Assembly: GCA_029783825.1 (NCBI GenBank)
Contig: JAREIK010000801.1
Span: 11,496,391 to 11,560,390 of the forward strand
Length of the DNA stretch: 64,000 nt
Source of the DNA: Sapria himalayana
Taxonomy: Eukaryota > Streptophyta > Magnoliopsida > Malpighiales > Rafflesiaceae
Reading direction: 5' to 3'
How positions within the stretch are numbered: position 1 is the first letter of the stretch; every line of letters starts with the position of its first letter. The position numbers and the translations under genes were made by a program. The notes under the pieces are model-generated. The model did no database searches. It saw only the letters and a list, made by a program, of their open reading frames with translations, and was not told the origin of the DNA. This document shows, one piece after another, positions 59,901 through 62,679 of this stretch.

Positions 59901-62147
59901 TTTAAGACTTAGTATTTTATTTAATAATAATGAACATATTCTAATCGAATATTCATACTTCAGTTGAGCACCAACTTGCACAAATAGGAAAACCACTAAA
60001 GGTTACTTTACTTTTTCTAGAGACAACCTTGTCTCTTCAAAAAATTAGAGATAAATAATAATCTCTAGATCCTATGCAGAAATAGAGTACATGGCAATAG
60101 TCACAACTACAAATGAAATTCTTTGAATCATAAATATACTTGAGAATATCAAATTTCAAGTCATTTCTTCTATTAATCTCAAATTTGATAATCATGCAGC
60201 GAAATATATTATCTTAGATATAATATTTCACAAGTAGACAAAATACATAAATAAATTATTTCTTTAAATTTTAAAATATATATGATAAAATCATAATCAT
60301 AGTTTATATTGTTATAACAGATCAACTCTGAGACATATTCACCCAACATGTGAGTCACATCAATCATATTTATTTTCTATTTATATGACAGACTTTTTCT
60401 TTATGAGAAATTAGTAGTGTTGTATCATTTTTCTAGTGAGTTTCATAATTATTTTTTTGACCCAATTTATCTCTAAAGATCCCTGCTTTCAGATACAATA
60501 AATCAGAACCATCATGTTTCACATTTATTCATGTCATGCTTAAATCATATTAGACAAATTTTAGAAAGCAACTCACTTGTACAAATCATCCCTGTAAAAA
60601 TATGTTTGGAGGTTGCACCAACCATGACAGGAAATGATTCAGGTACTTCAGAAAAAGAAAGTGAACCAAGTGATTTAATGGAGTTGAAAGACCCACGAAC
60701 CCATTGAAGAATCTCATTGAAGAGATTGACATTAATCTCTCTCAAAACATCCTGCAGATATATTTAAAAATGCAAAGTTATCCATACAAGTAAACTAGGT
60801 GCATAAAATGTTCTATAGAATGAAATCTTACAAGCATCAAGTGCACACAATCGATGAATGAAACCCATGGTCAGATCAAGATCTCAGTATGTGTTGGGTC
60901 GTAATCAACCCCGAACACATTCAGCAACTTTCTTAGATACTTTTGCTTAGAAACCGAGGGTTTCAATAGTCCCCTCAATACATAGAATTTTGGGCCGGGC
61001 CAGGTTTAGCATAGAATTTTTTTTTGGATCACCAAACCTTGATCTTCAGGTAAGATCACACCACCTTAACTGTGCTTATTTTTTTGACTTTGTGAATGGT
61101 TGTAAAACTTATCAAGCATTGTGAGAATGAACATGTTAGGTGCACTTATTCATAAAACATAAAATTGTATTACAATTTACAATTGTAAAATATAACAACT
61201 CTCTTTTGACGAGCAATTAATCATAATAGTTATTCTTGCACCACTCACAAAAAAATGAGTCAGAAATTTTCCAAATACTATCATATGGTTACTAAGTTAA
61301 ATTTGTTATGTCAAAATTAAATTATTCATTATATATAAAGTTTATACCAATTAAGTTAAATTATTCATTAAATTTGTTATGTCAAAATTAAATTGGTTAG
61401 GATCTTTTATCTTGATGCACTTAGAGATGACAAGATTTAGGTTGGGATGACTAGACCCAACCATATAATTACTGCATGTAGGCTAGCTCATTTGCCATAT
61501 CCCATATCAATTGCACTTCTAAGAATCATTATCCTTCGATCAGCACCATAACATCATTTTAAATGGACTAAATATTGTCATTTAACAATCACGTGTTGTT
61601 CACAAGTATAAAAGTGTTCTCTCCAGTGGCATTTTTTTGTTCGCAGAATCTTGGGAAACCAGTTTGTTATGAAATCCACTGTTGCATCGCTAGAACATTG
61701 AGAAGCTCCAATTACACTCCCACAAAATAAAATGGCACAAACTTGAAAAAATAAACAAAGTTTTTAGTAATTCACTTATTTATATAGATCATGAAGCAAT
61801 TTGGTTAGTTTAGAATGAGGCACAACAGCCTTTGAACAACAGTATTGCATCTATAATAGTAAAATGTATGCCTGATATTTAAAAACAAAAGGAAGACAGA
61901 CAGACTTTGATTGTCAACTCAATTTTAGACCAGACAGCATTAAATGCTTGCAATCTCATGTCTGCAAACACACGATCTTGACATTCTTTATCATTTCCTG
62001 CGACAAATTGCTCCCCACTTTTGAATAATTGCCGAGGACAATAAATCTTCCTTTTTTCATTTTTCTTGCTTCCAGTTGATTTTCTTGTAGAATTTGCAGA
62101 TGATTTGTGAAGGACAAAAAAAGCCTGCTCATTAGGATCAAGAAAGT
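9416..62147 (-). CDS. ORC3: Origin recognition complex subunit 3 (ORC3), partial at both ends, 13 exons
   Basis: ORC3 is a subunit of the nuclear origin recognition complex, which marks replication origins and helps load the MCM helicase. Exons, in transcript order, are 62147-61906, 60751-60577, 52682-52513, 52425-52295, 49034-48761, 48644-48564, 45442-45366, 45276-45186, 43250-43051, 24988-24919, 24260-24175, 17000-16914 and 9491-9416. All introns are GT-AG, the phases match at every junction, and the joined 1,760 nt contain no stop. Recognisable plant ORC3 blocks are FFVLHKSSA, MRLQAFNAVWSKIE, MELVDDLLTFNELGLHLKSH, SILATWYREQGNFNNP, VERCCGSVLSDFILML, DAIVEAVLV, GHKVADFLRNYF, GTITSFIRALK, CLYEAGKHDK and YLIPIECLHFHEIVCF. 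The family is an AAA+-like fold without a working Walker A motif. The first exon lies right of 64000. The C-terminal winged-helix part (about 130 residues in other plants) was not found in 1-9415. Assignment is from memory of the family, not a search. Confidence 0.93.
9530..9782 (-). pseudogene. unrecognised coding-like segment
   Basis: I do not recognise this. An open minus-strand frame has balanced composition unlike the surrounding AT-rich DNA, for example NNEKSNLEFVVMRLVLPDT, LKLHNLLVVCQSV and TKYCECCLTPAENASG. It ends about 40 bp before ORC3 exon 13 and is out of frame with it. It could be a captured gene fragment, a relic of another gene, or a cassette exon. No neighbouring splice sites were convincing. 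Confidence 0.35.
9977..10005. repeat. (TG)n microsatellite
   Basis: About 14 TG units between the two coding-like segments of intron 12. Confidence 0.95.
10200..10480 (-). pseudogene. unrecognised GC-richer coding-like segment
   Basis: Not recognised. The minus-strand frame reads THRGNLSEHERVEFTSTVEY, LDINKLENMLLVTCLDV and RAIVAATRYWSTHRQNSL without a stop over about 90 codons. A second minus frame also has protein-like text with a Cys-rich motif (ETCNRCRHQILEHTSPKF), so the true frame is uncertain. GC content is clearly above the flanks. Just left of it (about 10163-10185) is the palindrome-rich phrase GAGGTGCACCTC, possibly a MITE end. It is probably a captured gene piece or part of an unknown transposon. 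Confidence 0.35.
11231..11549 (+). pseudogene. hAT transposase DUF659 fragment
   Basis: Two overlapping frames give SIMPDSWTNKNNMYLINFLA and, after a shift, NIIQVITDNTTNYVNTLMKL followed by MPWWTLYIAHCINLM. These match the S.MSDGWTD…LINF and VVQVVTDNA(S)NY…WTPC.AHC.DLM blocks of plant DUF659 hAT transposases. The two Asp-bearing motifs survive. The BED finger and dimerisation domain were not seen nearby. It is on the opposite strand to ORC3 and is of a different subtype from the 1927-5501 element. Confidence 0.72.
11774..11987 (+). repeat. copia-type LTR with primer-binding site just downstream
   Basis: It starts TGTGAGCAACTAACTTATGG and contains the GGTTGCCTCAATCA phrase shared with other LTR-like blocks here (31829, 51660, 60345). 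A (TA)n run sits inside it at 11875-11910. It is followed at about 11988-12000 by TAGTATCGGAGTC, close to the initiator-tRNA primer-binding site TGGTATCAGAGC used by copia elements. A 5' LTR or solo LTR is likely. Confidence 0.55.
12950..15600 (+). pseudogene. decayed Ty1/copia pol (integrase to RT)
   Basis: The order of domains on the plus strand is copia-like. Pre-integrase is near 12985 (FGHPSLSD…NFFP). An integrase relic follows (IRISIIVIDNFSRYT). The hinge is at 14473-14690 (HSQPSHTRDKHTEEPDLS, then SDLDLLITLSKRP.LYTTSNF). RT is at 14940-15170 (FGVDYQDIYYSMTKMT, IYMEQPKEFQA). Stops and frameshifts occur throughout. It is antisense to ORC3. Similar copies recur in introns 2, 4, 8, 9 and 11. 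Confidence 0.75.
15839..16369. mobile_element. hAT-type MITE, TAGAGGTGTCAA family
   Basis: 531 bp, much richer in GC than its flanks. The right end is TTGACACCTCTA and the left end is the decayed TAGATATATCAA. Flanking 8-mers TTCAAGTC and ATTGAGTC agree at 5 of 8 positions. The interior is built of GGCACGG/CATGCC-like words, as in the other three copies. Open frames across it on both strands are repeat artefacts. Confidence 0.75.
16914..17000 (-). CDS. ORC3: ORC3 visible exon 12
   Basis: 87 nt. The acceptor is TGTGACAG above 17000 and the donor GTGGAT starts at 16913. It encodes KHALKDNRNSFSQEQVHLRA and AKLLEHMV, then two bases of Arg. The LRAAKLLEHMVR end corresponds to the conserved plant helix just before the YLKPIEC-type motif, which opens exon 13. 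Confidence 0.85.
   Translation of the reverse strand, partial: ETCIERQQEQLQSGTSSSESCKTTGAHG
18250..18500 (-). pseudogene. decayed copia RT fragment (YVDD region)
   Basis: The minus-strand translation reads FIM.MDDIFIIKYDELRI and, downstream, LWFQINNYERLILSWDI. This parallels the copia YVDDIII…DEL and MKDLGRL.YFLG region. The catalytic YVDD is reduced to M(V)DD-like. It is the same sense as ORC3. Confidence 0.5.
18728..18779. repeat. perfect 26-bp tandem doublet
   Basis: Two identical units beginning ATGATGTGGGGGTGTGTACA sit at 18728-18753 and 18754-18779. They stand out as G-rich in AT-rich surroundings. Being identical, the doublet looks recent. Confidence 0.95.
19725..19850. repeat. GC-rich relic, possible MITE fragment
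   Basis: It contains TGTGTCGTATGGGGC at the left and GGGTCGGGTTGGACC in the middle, resembling the interior of the TAGAGGTGTCAA MITEs. No clear right end or target duplication is visible. Confidence 0.3.
21230..23490 (+). pseudogene. decayed Ty1/copia pol plus 3' LTR remnant
   Basis: Plus-strand fragments in order are pre-integrase NHPSLIKLRKFLP near 21260, a hinge relic near 22530 (PDDLVVDLFILDFLANF) and RT near 22655 (FGVNYMDTLSSTTKMTYIQI). These are followed by YQLDINNIFFYNNFEEDVYM and LLIMYMNDILI (the YVDD site, here Asn-Asp). The phrase AACTTATGAATTGTCCCAAT near 23385 is the LTR start seen in sister copies. A 44-bp tandem triplet lies within the integrase part. Confidence 0.72.
21598..21729. 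repeat. 44-bp tandem repeat, three copies
   Basis: Units begin at 21598, 21642 and 21686 (GATTATATGTCAATCAAATG…). The first two are identical and the third has a one-base change near its end. A fourth unit starts at 21730 and breaks off. Confidence 0.95.
24175..24260 (-). CDS. ORC3: ORC3 visible exon 11
   Basis: 86 nt, 28 codons plus AA. The acceptor is TACCACAG above 24260 and the donor GTAACT starts at 24174. It encodes IHDKVKELLYFLEIEDDLSE and KVDSNVLP. The IH.K.KEL start is the expected continuation of the previous exon. The rest lies in a variable linker, so support is mainly frame and splice sites. Confidence 0.83.
24261..24918 (-). other. ORC3 intron 10 (658 bp)
   Basis: AT-rich, with A-runs near the 5' side. 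No repeat or gene was recognised. Confidence 0.85.
24919..24988 (-). CDS. ORC3: ORC3 visible exon 10
   Basis: 70 nt. The acceptor is CAATCAG above 24988 and the donor GTATGA starts at 24918. It encodes GLPASHLCKLLNSWKQHTVE and IPE, matching the plant ORC3 block of the form LP..SLC.LL.SW..HT. It follows the 18-kb intron 9. Confidence 0.88.
25140..26112. repeat. tandem duplication of about 450 bp
   Basis: The segment from about 25140 to 25605 is repeated from about 25635 to 26112 with scattered differences. Shared phrases include GTCTAATAAACCATGTCAAA, CTAGCTCATACCAAATTTG and TTAAAAATATTTATGCGAGA (A in place of C in copy 1). The right copy is interrupted at its end by the MITE 26113-26514, then continues (CTTTATATT). 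The left copy has the uninterrupted site at 25583-25590. Confidence 0.85.
26113..26514. mobile_element. hAT-type MITE with target duplication and a paralogous empty site
   Basis: 402 bp, GC-rich. The left end is TAAATGAGTCAA and the right end TTGACACATA, decayed forms of TAGAGGTGTCAA. The flanks are GAGAAATC (26105-26112) and GAAAAATC (26515-26522). The unoccupied duplicate at 25583-25590 reads GAAAAATC once, so the left flank has mutated once since insertion. No coding capacity. Confidence 0.88.
27121..27430. repeat. GC-rich repeat, probable MITE relic
   Basis: It begins AGGTGGCAAACAAGGCC and has GGCCCACTTGTTACCCAGGT near 27260-27283, which reads as a rough inverted copy. A second GCCACCT lies at about 27410. 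The interior has GGCCCGGC and CATGCC words like the MITEs nearby. Ends are uncertain and no target duplication was found. Confidence 0.45.
27511..29628 (-). mobile_element. pogo/Tigger-like DNA transposon with TA target site
   Basis: The 2,118-bp element lies between TA (27509-27510) and TA (29629-29630). It starts CAGTAGAACC and ends TTTCACTG. CTATAAATTAATAAC occurs near both ends in inverted relation to the element, as in plant pogo-like (Lemi1-type) elements. Superfamily and transposase type agree. The transposase is on the minus strand, the same sense as ORC3. Confidence 0.9.
27777..29328 (-). pseudogene. pogo-like transposase (CENP-B HTH plus DDE), broken
   Basis: Reading down the minus strand: an N-terminal psq-type helix-turn-helix (PSIKQSALANWAMQEF, TQGTISNILAKRQQYES) and a CENP-B-type second helix domain (LTSKRQRAVKHLELDNILA) at 29230-29008. 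The DDE domain follows. The first Asp is in NMDEIELFYRM (codon 28756-28754), followed by LTFVFAANADES and PLIIGHA. The second Asp is in LLLLDNAHSH (28442-28440). The third is in PMDVGIIAVFKRRYRR (28344-28342). The last two are 98 nt apart, which is not a multiple of three, so a frameshift (probably in the A-run near 28381-28390) separates them. A variable acidic C-terminus runs to about 27777. At least three breaks prevent a full protein. Confidence 0.88.
31104..31320. repeat. C-rich tandem array of 25- then 29-bp units
   Basis: TTCCGAAACCC recurs at 31120, 31145, 31170, 31195, 31224, 31253 and 31282. The first four are spaced 25 bp apart and the rest 29 bp, the longer units carrying an extra CCCG. 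Long proline-rich or glycine-rich open frames in this stretch are products of the repeat. Confidence 0.95.
31426..31485. repeat. two perfect palindromes centred on CACGTG (hAT subterminal)
   Basis: GATACGCCACGTGGCGTATC occurs at 31426-31445 and again at 31464-31483, the second extending to a 24-bp palindrome. Further CACGTG copies follow at 31517-31540. They lie just inside the right terminus, where hAT transposases are known to bind repeated motifs. Confidence 0.9.
31829..31953 (+). repeat. short copia-type LTR with degenerate primer-binding site
   Basis: It starts TGTTTTAATAAAAATACC and contains TAACATGTGAGTTGCCTCAA, ending …TTTCTAATA. It is followed by TTGTATCAAAATGA, close to TGGTATCAGAGC. 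The LTR phrase is shared with 11774-11987 and others. No coding region follows directly. Confidence 0.55.
32779..33311. mobile_element. hAT-type MITE, TAGAGGTGTCAA family
   Basis: 533 bp, GC-rich, with ends TAGAGGTATCAA and TTGGCATCTCAA. Flanks TTGATTCT (32771-32778) and CTGATGCT (33312-33319) agree at 6 of 8 positions. The interior has GGCATGG and CCCGACCCGACACG words like the sister copies. It has no coding capacity. Confidence 0.8.
33400..33630 (+). pseudogene. left part of an older copia copy split by a younger one
   Basis: The sequence up to 33630 (…AAAATATTTTGAGAATGATT…) resembles the corresponding part of the 12850-13000 copy and has a near-duplicate at about 39163-39229. The older copy resumes at 39100 on the far side of the 33631-39099 element. 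Domain identity here is weak. Confidence 0.45.
33631..33799 (+). repeat. 5' LTR of the copia element
   Basis: It begins TGTTATGGTAG and ends TTTCTTTACA, just before the primer-binding site. By eye about 16 of 169 positions differ from the 3' LTR. Confidence 0.93.
33800..33812 (+). promoter_or_regulatory. primer-binding site (initiator tRNA-Met type)
   Basis: TTGTATTAGAGCA sits immediately after the 5' LTR and resembles the copia consensus TGGTATCAGAGC with three changes. Confidence 0.75.
34168..34609. mobile_element. hAT-type MITE nested in the copia leader, exact 8-bp duplication
   Basis: 442 bp. The ends are perfect: TAGAGGTGTCAA and TTGACACCTCTA. The target duplication CCCTAGCT is exact (34160-34167 and 34610-34617). 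The GC-rich interior has GGCACGGCACGG words. It sits between the 5' LTR and gag, so it inserted after the copia element. It is the best-preserved member of its family here. Long open frames on both strands inside it are repeat artefacts. Confidence 0.95.
34877..35690 (+). pseudogene. copia gag, broken
   Basis: The gag frame reads SLATLAGIPILPKITEHKLN and GRNYINWSNTIRIYF, then TGA at 35003-35005, then the retrotransposon gag region (LRDDARLFIQVRNSIESGMI…LLQAYVDYKKTYA) and a TAA at 35303-35305 where relatives have a coding triplet. It continues in frame to LGQGGPASK and a TAG. The zinc knuckle CQYYKKLGHVIQEC near 35628 has Tyr where the second Cys of a CCHC finger belongs. No start codon is clear. 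Confidence 0.85.
35875..38910 (+). pseudogene. copia pol (protease, integrase, RT, RNase H), broken
   Basis: The protease has the active-site DSG in WVIDSGTSNHMTG near 35893. The pre-integrase block is CESYQLAKHHR. The integrase has HSDVWGP, then RSNNAKEY near 36560 where the second catalytic Asp (RSDNAKEY in the family) is Asn, and VAERKN with the Glu kept. RT starts near 37423 with GCRWVFAVK and LKARLVAKGYAQTY. A one-base frameshift in the A-run of QLDVK (about 37705) follows, then VYMEQP and the intact YIDDII site near 37960. RNase H (IECFIDAD, DNQAAI) carries stops where Trp codons are expected. The polypurine tract follows. Five or more lesions rule out activity. Confidence 0.93.
38919..39099 (+). 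repeat. 3' LTR of the copia element
   Basis: It begins TATTATGATAAG after the GAGAAGAAA polypurine tract and ends TTTCTTCCCA. It has a 12- to 14-bp local duplication (CACCAATTCAT) lacking in the 5' LTR. Confidence 0.93.
39100..40800 (+). pseudogene. right part of the older copia copy (hinge to RNase H)
   Basis: It resumes with the copia hinge and contains a tandem duplication of about 115 bp (39100-39215 and 39216-39300). It then shows RT relics near 39510 (FDVDYKDTFSL) and 39830-39870, TPIDPNNNFIYHVIH near 40050, and an RNase H end near 40560-40700. Stops are dense. It is antisense to ORC3. Confidence 0.6.
41216..41450. repeat. A-rich, nearly C-free low-complexity stretch
   Basis: Mostly AAAATAAAAATA and GAAAAAGAAAAAAG words. 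It is strongly purine-biased on the plus strand. The Phe-rich open frame on the opposite strand is an artefact. Confidence 0.9.
43051..43250 (-). CDS. ORC3: ORC3 visible exon 9
   Basis: 200 nt, 66 codons plus AA. The acceptor is GTTTGCAG above 43250 and the donor is GTAAGT at 43050. It encodes CLYEAGKHDKIQLFGLLCDA, a variable Asp/Ser-rich stretch, and CITRTIHKV. A GT also occurs two codons earlier (AAG/GTGAAG). The later GTAAGT is preferred because it matches the phase of exon 10. Confidence 0.93.
43251..45185 (-). other. ORC3 intron 8 (1,935 bp)
   Basis: It contains a plus-strand copia RT/RNase H relic (about 43990-44622) followed by its 3' LTR start. The rest is AT-rich. Near 45030-45075, TATACACCCTCAT and ATGAGGGTGTATATA form a short inverted repeat (13-bp arms with a short loop). 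Confidence 0.88.
43990..44800 (+). pseudogene. decayed copia RNase H end and 3' LTR start
   Basis: Plus-strand text near 44338-44622 reads HNVINRQLGALLSTQYLM, INYYFIRKKIKDNMIITRYI and IIEIFTKTLRILDIIFLYFK. These match the copia RNase H end (DNQAALH, HFIREKI, DIFTKPL, LG..DIYAPT). The LTR phrase CTAACATGTGGACTACC lies at about 44697. Confidence 0.75.
45186..45276 (-). CDS. ORC3: ORC3 visible exon 8
   Basis: 91 nt. The acceptor is GTCGCCAG above 45276 and the donor GTAAAT starts at 45185. It encodes NQDNAQTQQTLIDGFLELKK and LQNYWSIVVQ, matching the poorly conserved linker and the helix before CLYEAGK in other plants. The 89-bp intron joining it to exon 7 is of normal plant size. Confidence 0.88.
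45277..45365 (-). other. ORC3 intron 7 (89 bp)
   Basis: The donor is GTACTT and the acceptor GTCGCCAG. If retained it stays open for about 30 codons, then meets TAA. Splicing exactly restores the frame to exon 8. Confidence 0.83.
45366..45442 (-). CDS. ORC3: ORC3 visible exon 7
   Basis: 77 nt, 25 codons plus GG of a split Gly codon. The acceptor is TTTGAAG above 45442 and the donor GTACTT starts at 45365. It encodes ELEMERYGLSLEMILKNG and FRIPSCS. The reading frame stays open past the donor, giving 31 further codons to a TAA. The splice is chosen because only it restores the frame of exon 8. Confidence 0.85.
45900..46400 (-). pseudogene. decayed copia RT fragment
   Basis: The minus-strand translation gives VLTMKISQDKKMYHLKAKII, then KIYQFHMNNMFLYINIEEMV and CMK. 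This corresponds to the copia WVF..K…KARLVAKGFTQ and QLDVKNAFLHG.LEEEVYM blocks. It is the same sense as ORC3. Confidence 0.65.
47202..47285. repeat. 35-bp tandem repeat, two copies plus partial
   Basis: Units start at 47202 and 47237 (CTATCTCATCAAAAAAAATA…), identical, with a 14-bp partial third at 47272. Confidence 0.95.
48119..48174. repeat. TATATATTTA tandem array
   Basis: Four or five 10-bp units followed by a (TA)n tail. Confidence 0.9.
48564..48644 (-). CDS. ORC3: ORC3 visible exon 6
   Basis: 81 nt, 27 codons, phase 0 at both ends. The acceptor is TTTTCTCAG above 48644 and the donor GTAGTC starts at 48563. It encodes IACARHFSMDSPSVML and PWFLLDEEGTK. It continues FIRALK of exon 5, as in plant ORC3. 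Confidence 0.92.
48761..49034 (-). CDS. ORC3: ORC3 visible exon 5
   Basis: 274 nt. The acceptor is TTATAG just above 49034 and the donor GTTGGA starts at 48760. It begins by completing R239 and encodes EWILKIPVILIIGVATT, LLPSDVLHHLYPSKF, DAIVEAVLVRQFYGF, GHKVADFLRNYF and DGTITSFIRALK. This is the sensor/lid portion of the AAA+-like domain. The intron to exon 6 is only 116 bp. Confidence 0.95.
49795..49910. repeat. GC-rich patch, possible MITE relic
   Basis: AGGTGCACTTCAAACGTGCC at the left and CCTCGCCTTGTCTTGCCTTG at the right resemble a common plant GC-rich short repeat. The GAGGTGCACCTC phrase also occurs at 10163. Ends and target duplication are not clear. Confidence 0.3.
49934..50674. 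mobile_element. non-autonomous hAT derivative, inverted orientation
   Basis: 741 bp. The diagnostic repeats CCGTATCCTAGTTTTTTAGC and CCCCGTATCCTGCCGTGTCG lie at the right, and CACGTGTCC and CACGTGGCGTATC at the left, so it is reversed relative to the 30856 and 54044 copies. The termini are AAGCACGGACACGG on both sides rather than GTTGCACGG. Flanks AAGCTCAT (49926-49933) and ATGCCCAT (50675-50682) agree at 6 of 8. A G-rich tandem block (TTTGAGGGGAGAGGCAGGGG-type units) fills 50150-50310. Confidence 0.82.
50830..51700 (+). pseudogene. decayed copia RT/RNase H
   Basis: Plus-strand fragments are TLIDPCTDFIFDYIHLVNSI near 50880, FHLDVALHMLRYV near 51045, then KFRTIVSITCNTLWMHHLLK, IIIYYDNQAMRHIIFDPIFY and EKTKYIKMN. 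These match copia PIDP…RRLVGKLIYL, HLDAVLRILRY, AEFRTIA..CE.LWI..LL, DNQAAIHIASNP.FHERTKH. An LTR-like start lies near 51650. Confidence 0.78.
52295..52425 (-). CDS. ORC3: ORC3 visible exon 4 (degenerate Walker B region)
   Basis: 131 nt, 43 codons plus AG of a split Arg codon. The acceptor is CTTCAG at 52426-52431 and the donor GTATGA starts at 52294. It encodes VADISILATWYREQGNFNNP followed by IVIILADVERCCGSVLSDF and ILML. The ILADVER stretch is the Walker B position. As I recall, relatives usually have an acidic or amide residue where this one has Ala, which fits a subunit not expected to hydrolyse ATP. Confidence 0.95.
52513..52682 (-). CDS. ORC3: ORC3 visible exon 3
   Basis: 170 nt. The acceptor is GGCAG at 52683-52687 and the donor GTAAG starts at 52512. 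It encodes MELVDDLLTFNELGLHLKSH, CYVANLCSLDFSLKHGIGG and VRSILRQLLMVTMD, the strongly conserved core of the AAA+-like domain of ORC3. It is separated from exon 4 by a compact 87-bp intron. Confidence 0.95.
54044..54465. mobile_element. short non-autonomous hAT derivative with exact 8-bp duplication
   Basis: 422 bp, ends ATATGTTGCACGG and CCGTGCAACACAG. The target duplication AACATATC is exact (54036-54043 and 54466-54473). The left 110 bp are nearly identical to those of 30856-31577. The right part has GACACGTGTCC-type repeats and a run of TTTCGAA units near 54298-54322. It has no coding capacity. Confidence 0.93.
55500..56330 (-). pseudogene. decayed copia RT fragment
   Basis: Reading down the minus strand: VFTMKINLDEKVYYVKVRFI, FTQLFGMNYQNTF, KIY.LDVINVFFHSDLENDI, then EIEMTHSRRKIVLS. 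These match copia RT from the VF..K block to the IE.AHSRRGI.LSQ.KY block. (TA)n at about 56056-56074 interrupts it. It is the same sense as ORC3. Confidence 0.7.
58690..58900 (-). pseudogene. short copia RT relic
   Basis: The minus-strand text KVSFIDKIYH.KMRFIARCLL and NFLGMTINI resembles the copia V….G.I.R.KARLVARG….G.DY segment. Only about 40 codons are recognisable. Confidence 0.4.
59130..60480 (+). pseudogene. decayed copia RT/RNase H and 3' LTR
   Basis: Plus strand: FGVDNHNNFSPVIKIVSLQE near 59140, and further on SRSYAEIEYMAIVTTTNEIL, WIINILENIKFQVISSINLK and FDNHAAKYIILDIIFHK near 60065-60240. These parallel copia RSSAEAEYRA….E..W, CDNQAA.YIA.NP.FHERTKH. The LTR phrase CAACATGTGAGTCACATCAA lies at about 60335. 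Confidence 0.78.
60577..60751 (-). CDS. ORC3: ORC3 visible exon 2
   Basis: 175 nt, 58 codons plus one base. The acceptor is CTGCAG at 60752-60757 and the donor GTGAGT at 60576-60571. It encodes DVLREINVNLFNEILQWV and continues to ATSKHIFTGMICT. It directly continues the TIK end of exon 1 and leads into the NNMELVDDLL start of exon 3, as in other plant ORC3 proteins. Confidence 0.92.
60752..61905 (-). other. ORC3 intron 1 of the visible series (1,154 bp)
   Basis: AT-rich. A short direct repeat, AAATTTGTTATGTCAAAATT, occurs at about 61297 and 61373. No gene or complete element was recognised. Confidence 0.85.
61906..62147 (-). CDS. ORC3: ORC3 visible exon 1
   Basis: 242 nt: two bases finishing a split codon plus 80 codons. 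The acceptor is TTTATAG at 62148-62149 and the donor is GT at 61905-61904. It encodes FFVLHKSSA, then a basic, poorly conserved linker rich in Lys, Arg and Ser, then MRLQAFNAVWSKIE and TIK. This is the N-terminal plant ORC3 segment. The preceding exon with the start codon is not in the window. Confidence 0.9.
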
Positions 62148-62220
62148 CTATAAAGATTAGTTTAAATTTTGTTAATCTAGAATTAACAGCAACTAATCAC
62201 CTGTGTGACGTGTTTGTGTT

Positions 62221-62250
62221 TGTGTGTGTGTGTGTGTGTGTGTTTGTGTG
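62221..62250. repeat. (TG)n microsatellite
   Basis: About 12 TG units with one TT interruption, 75 bp upstream of ORC3 visible exon 1. Confidence 0.95.
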
Positions 62251-62679
62251 TCATAAGGCATTTAGTTTAGAAATTGTTAATCTACAACTCTCAAAATTCA
62301 GTACTATTATTTTCCGTCTCAAGAATGCTAAGAAAAATCACTTCTTCAAAAACAACAATAAAGCTGGTGGAGATTGATCTTGCCATATAGTTTAAATGAT
62401 ACAGTTAAAGAAAATTTCTGAAACAACCAAAGTCAGCTAGCTAAATAGTTCAATTACAAGTTATAAAAACAAAATTCACAGTGATAATTTGAAATAAAAA
62501 CTGTTATCATAATAATATAAAATAAAAAAGGCAATAAAATAAAATACAAGTTAATGATAGTTAGGATTGAGAATAAATCAAATAAGGAGAAATTTTTCTT
62601 TTATAAAAAAAAATTAAAAATTCACTAGGAATTTCTGACATGGGCAAGATGAAATTCACATAATCATATTTATACATTA

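Larger units (their letters stand above)
52683..60576 (-). other. ORC3 intron 2 (7,894 bp)
   Basis: It contains a hAT derivative (54044-54465) inserted in a decayed minus-strand copia stretch, another minus-strand copia RT (55500-56330), a short one (58690-58900), a block of longer words at 58060-58480 that I cannot assign, and a plus-strand copia copy (59130-60480). 52700-53600 and 56700-57800 have nothing recognisable. Confidence 0.88.
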
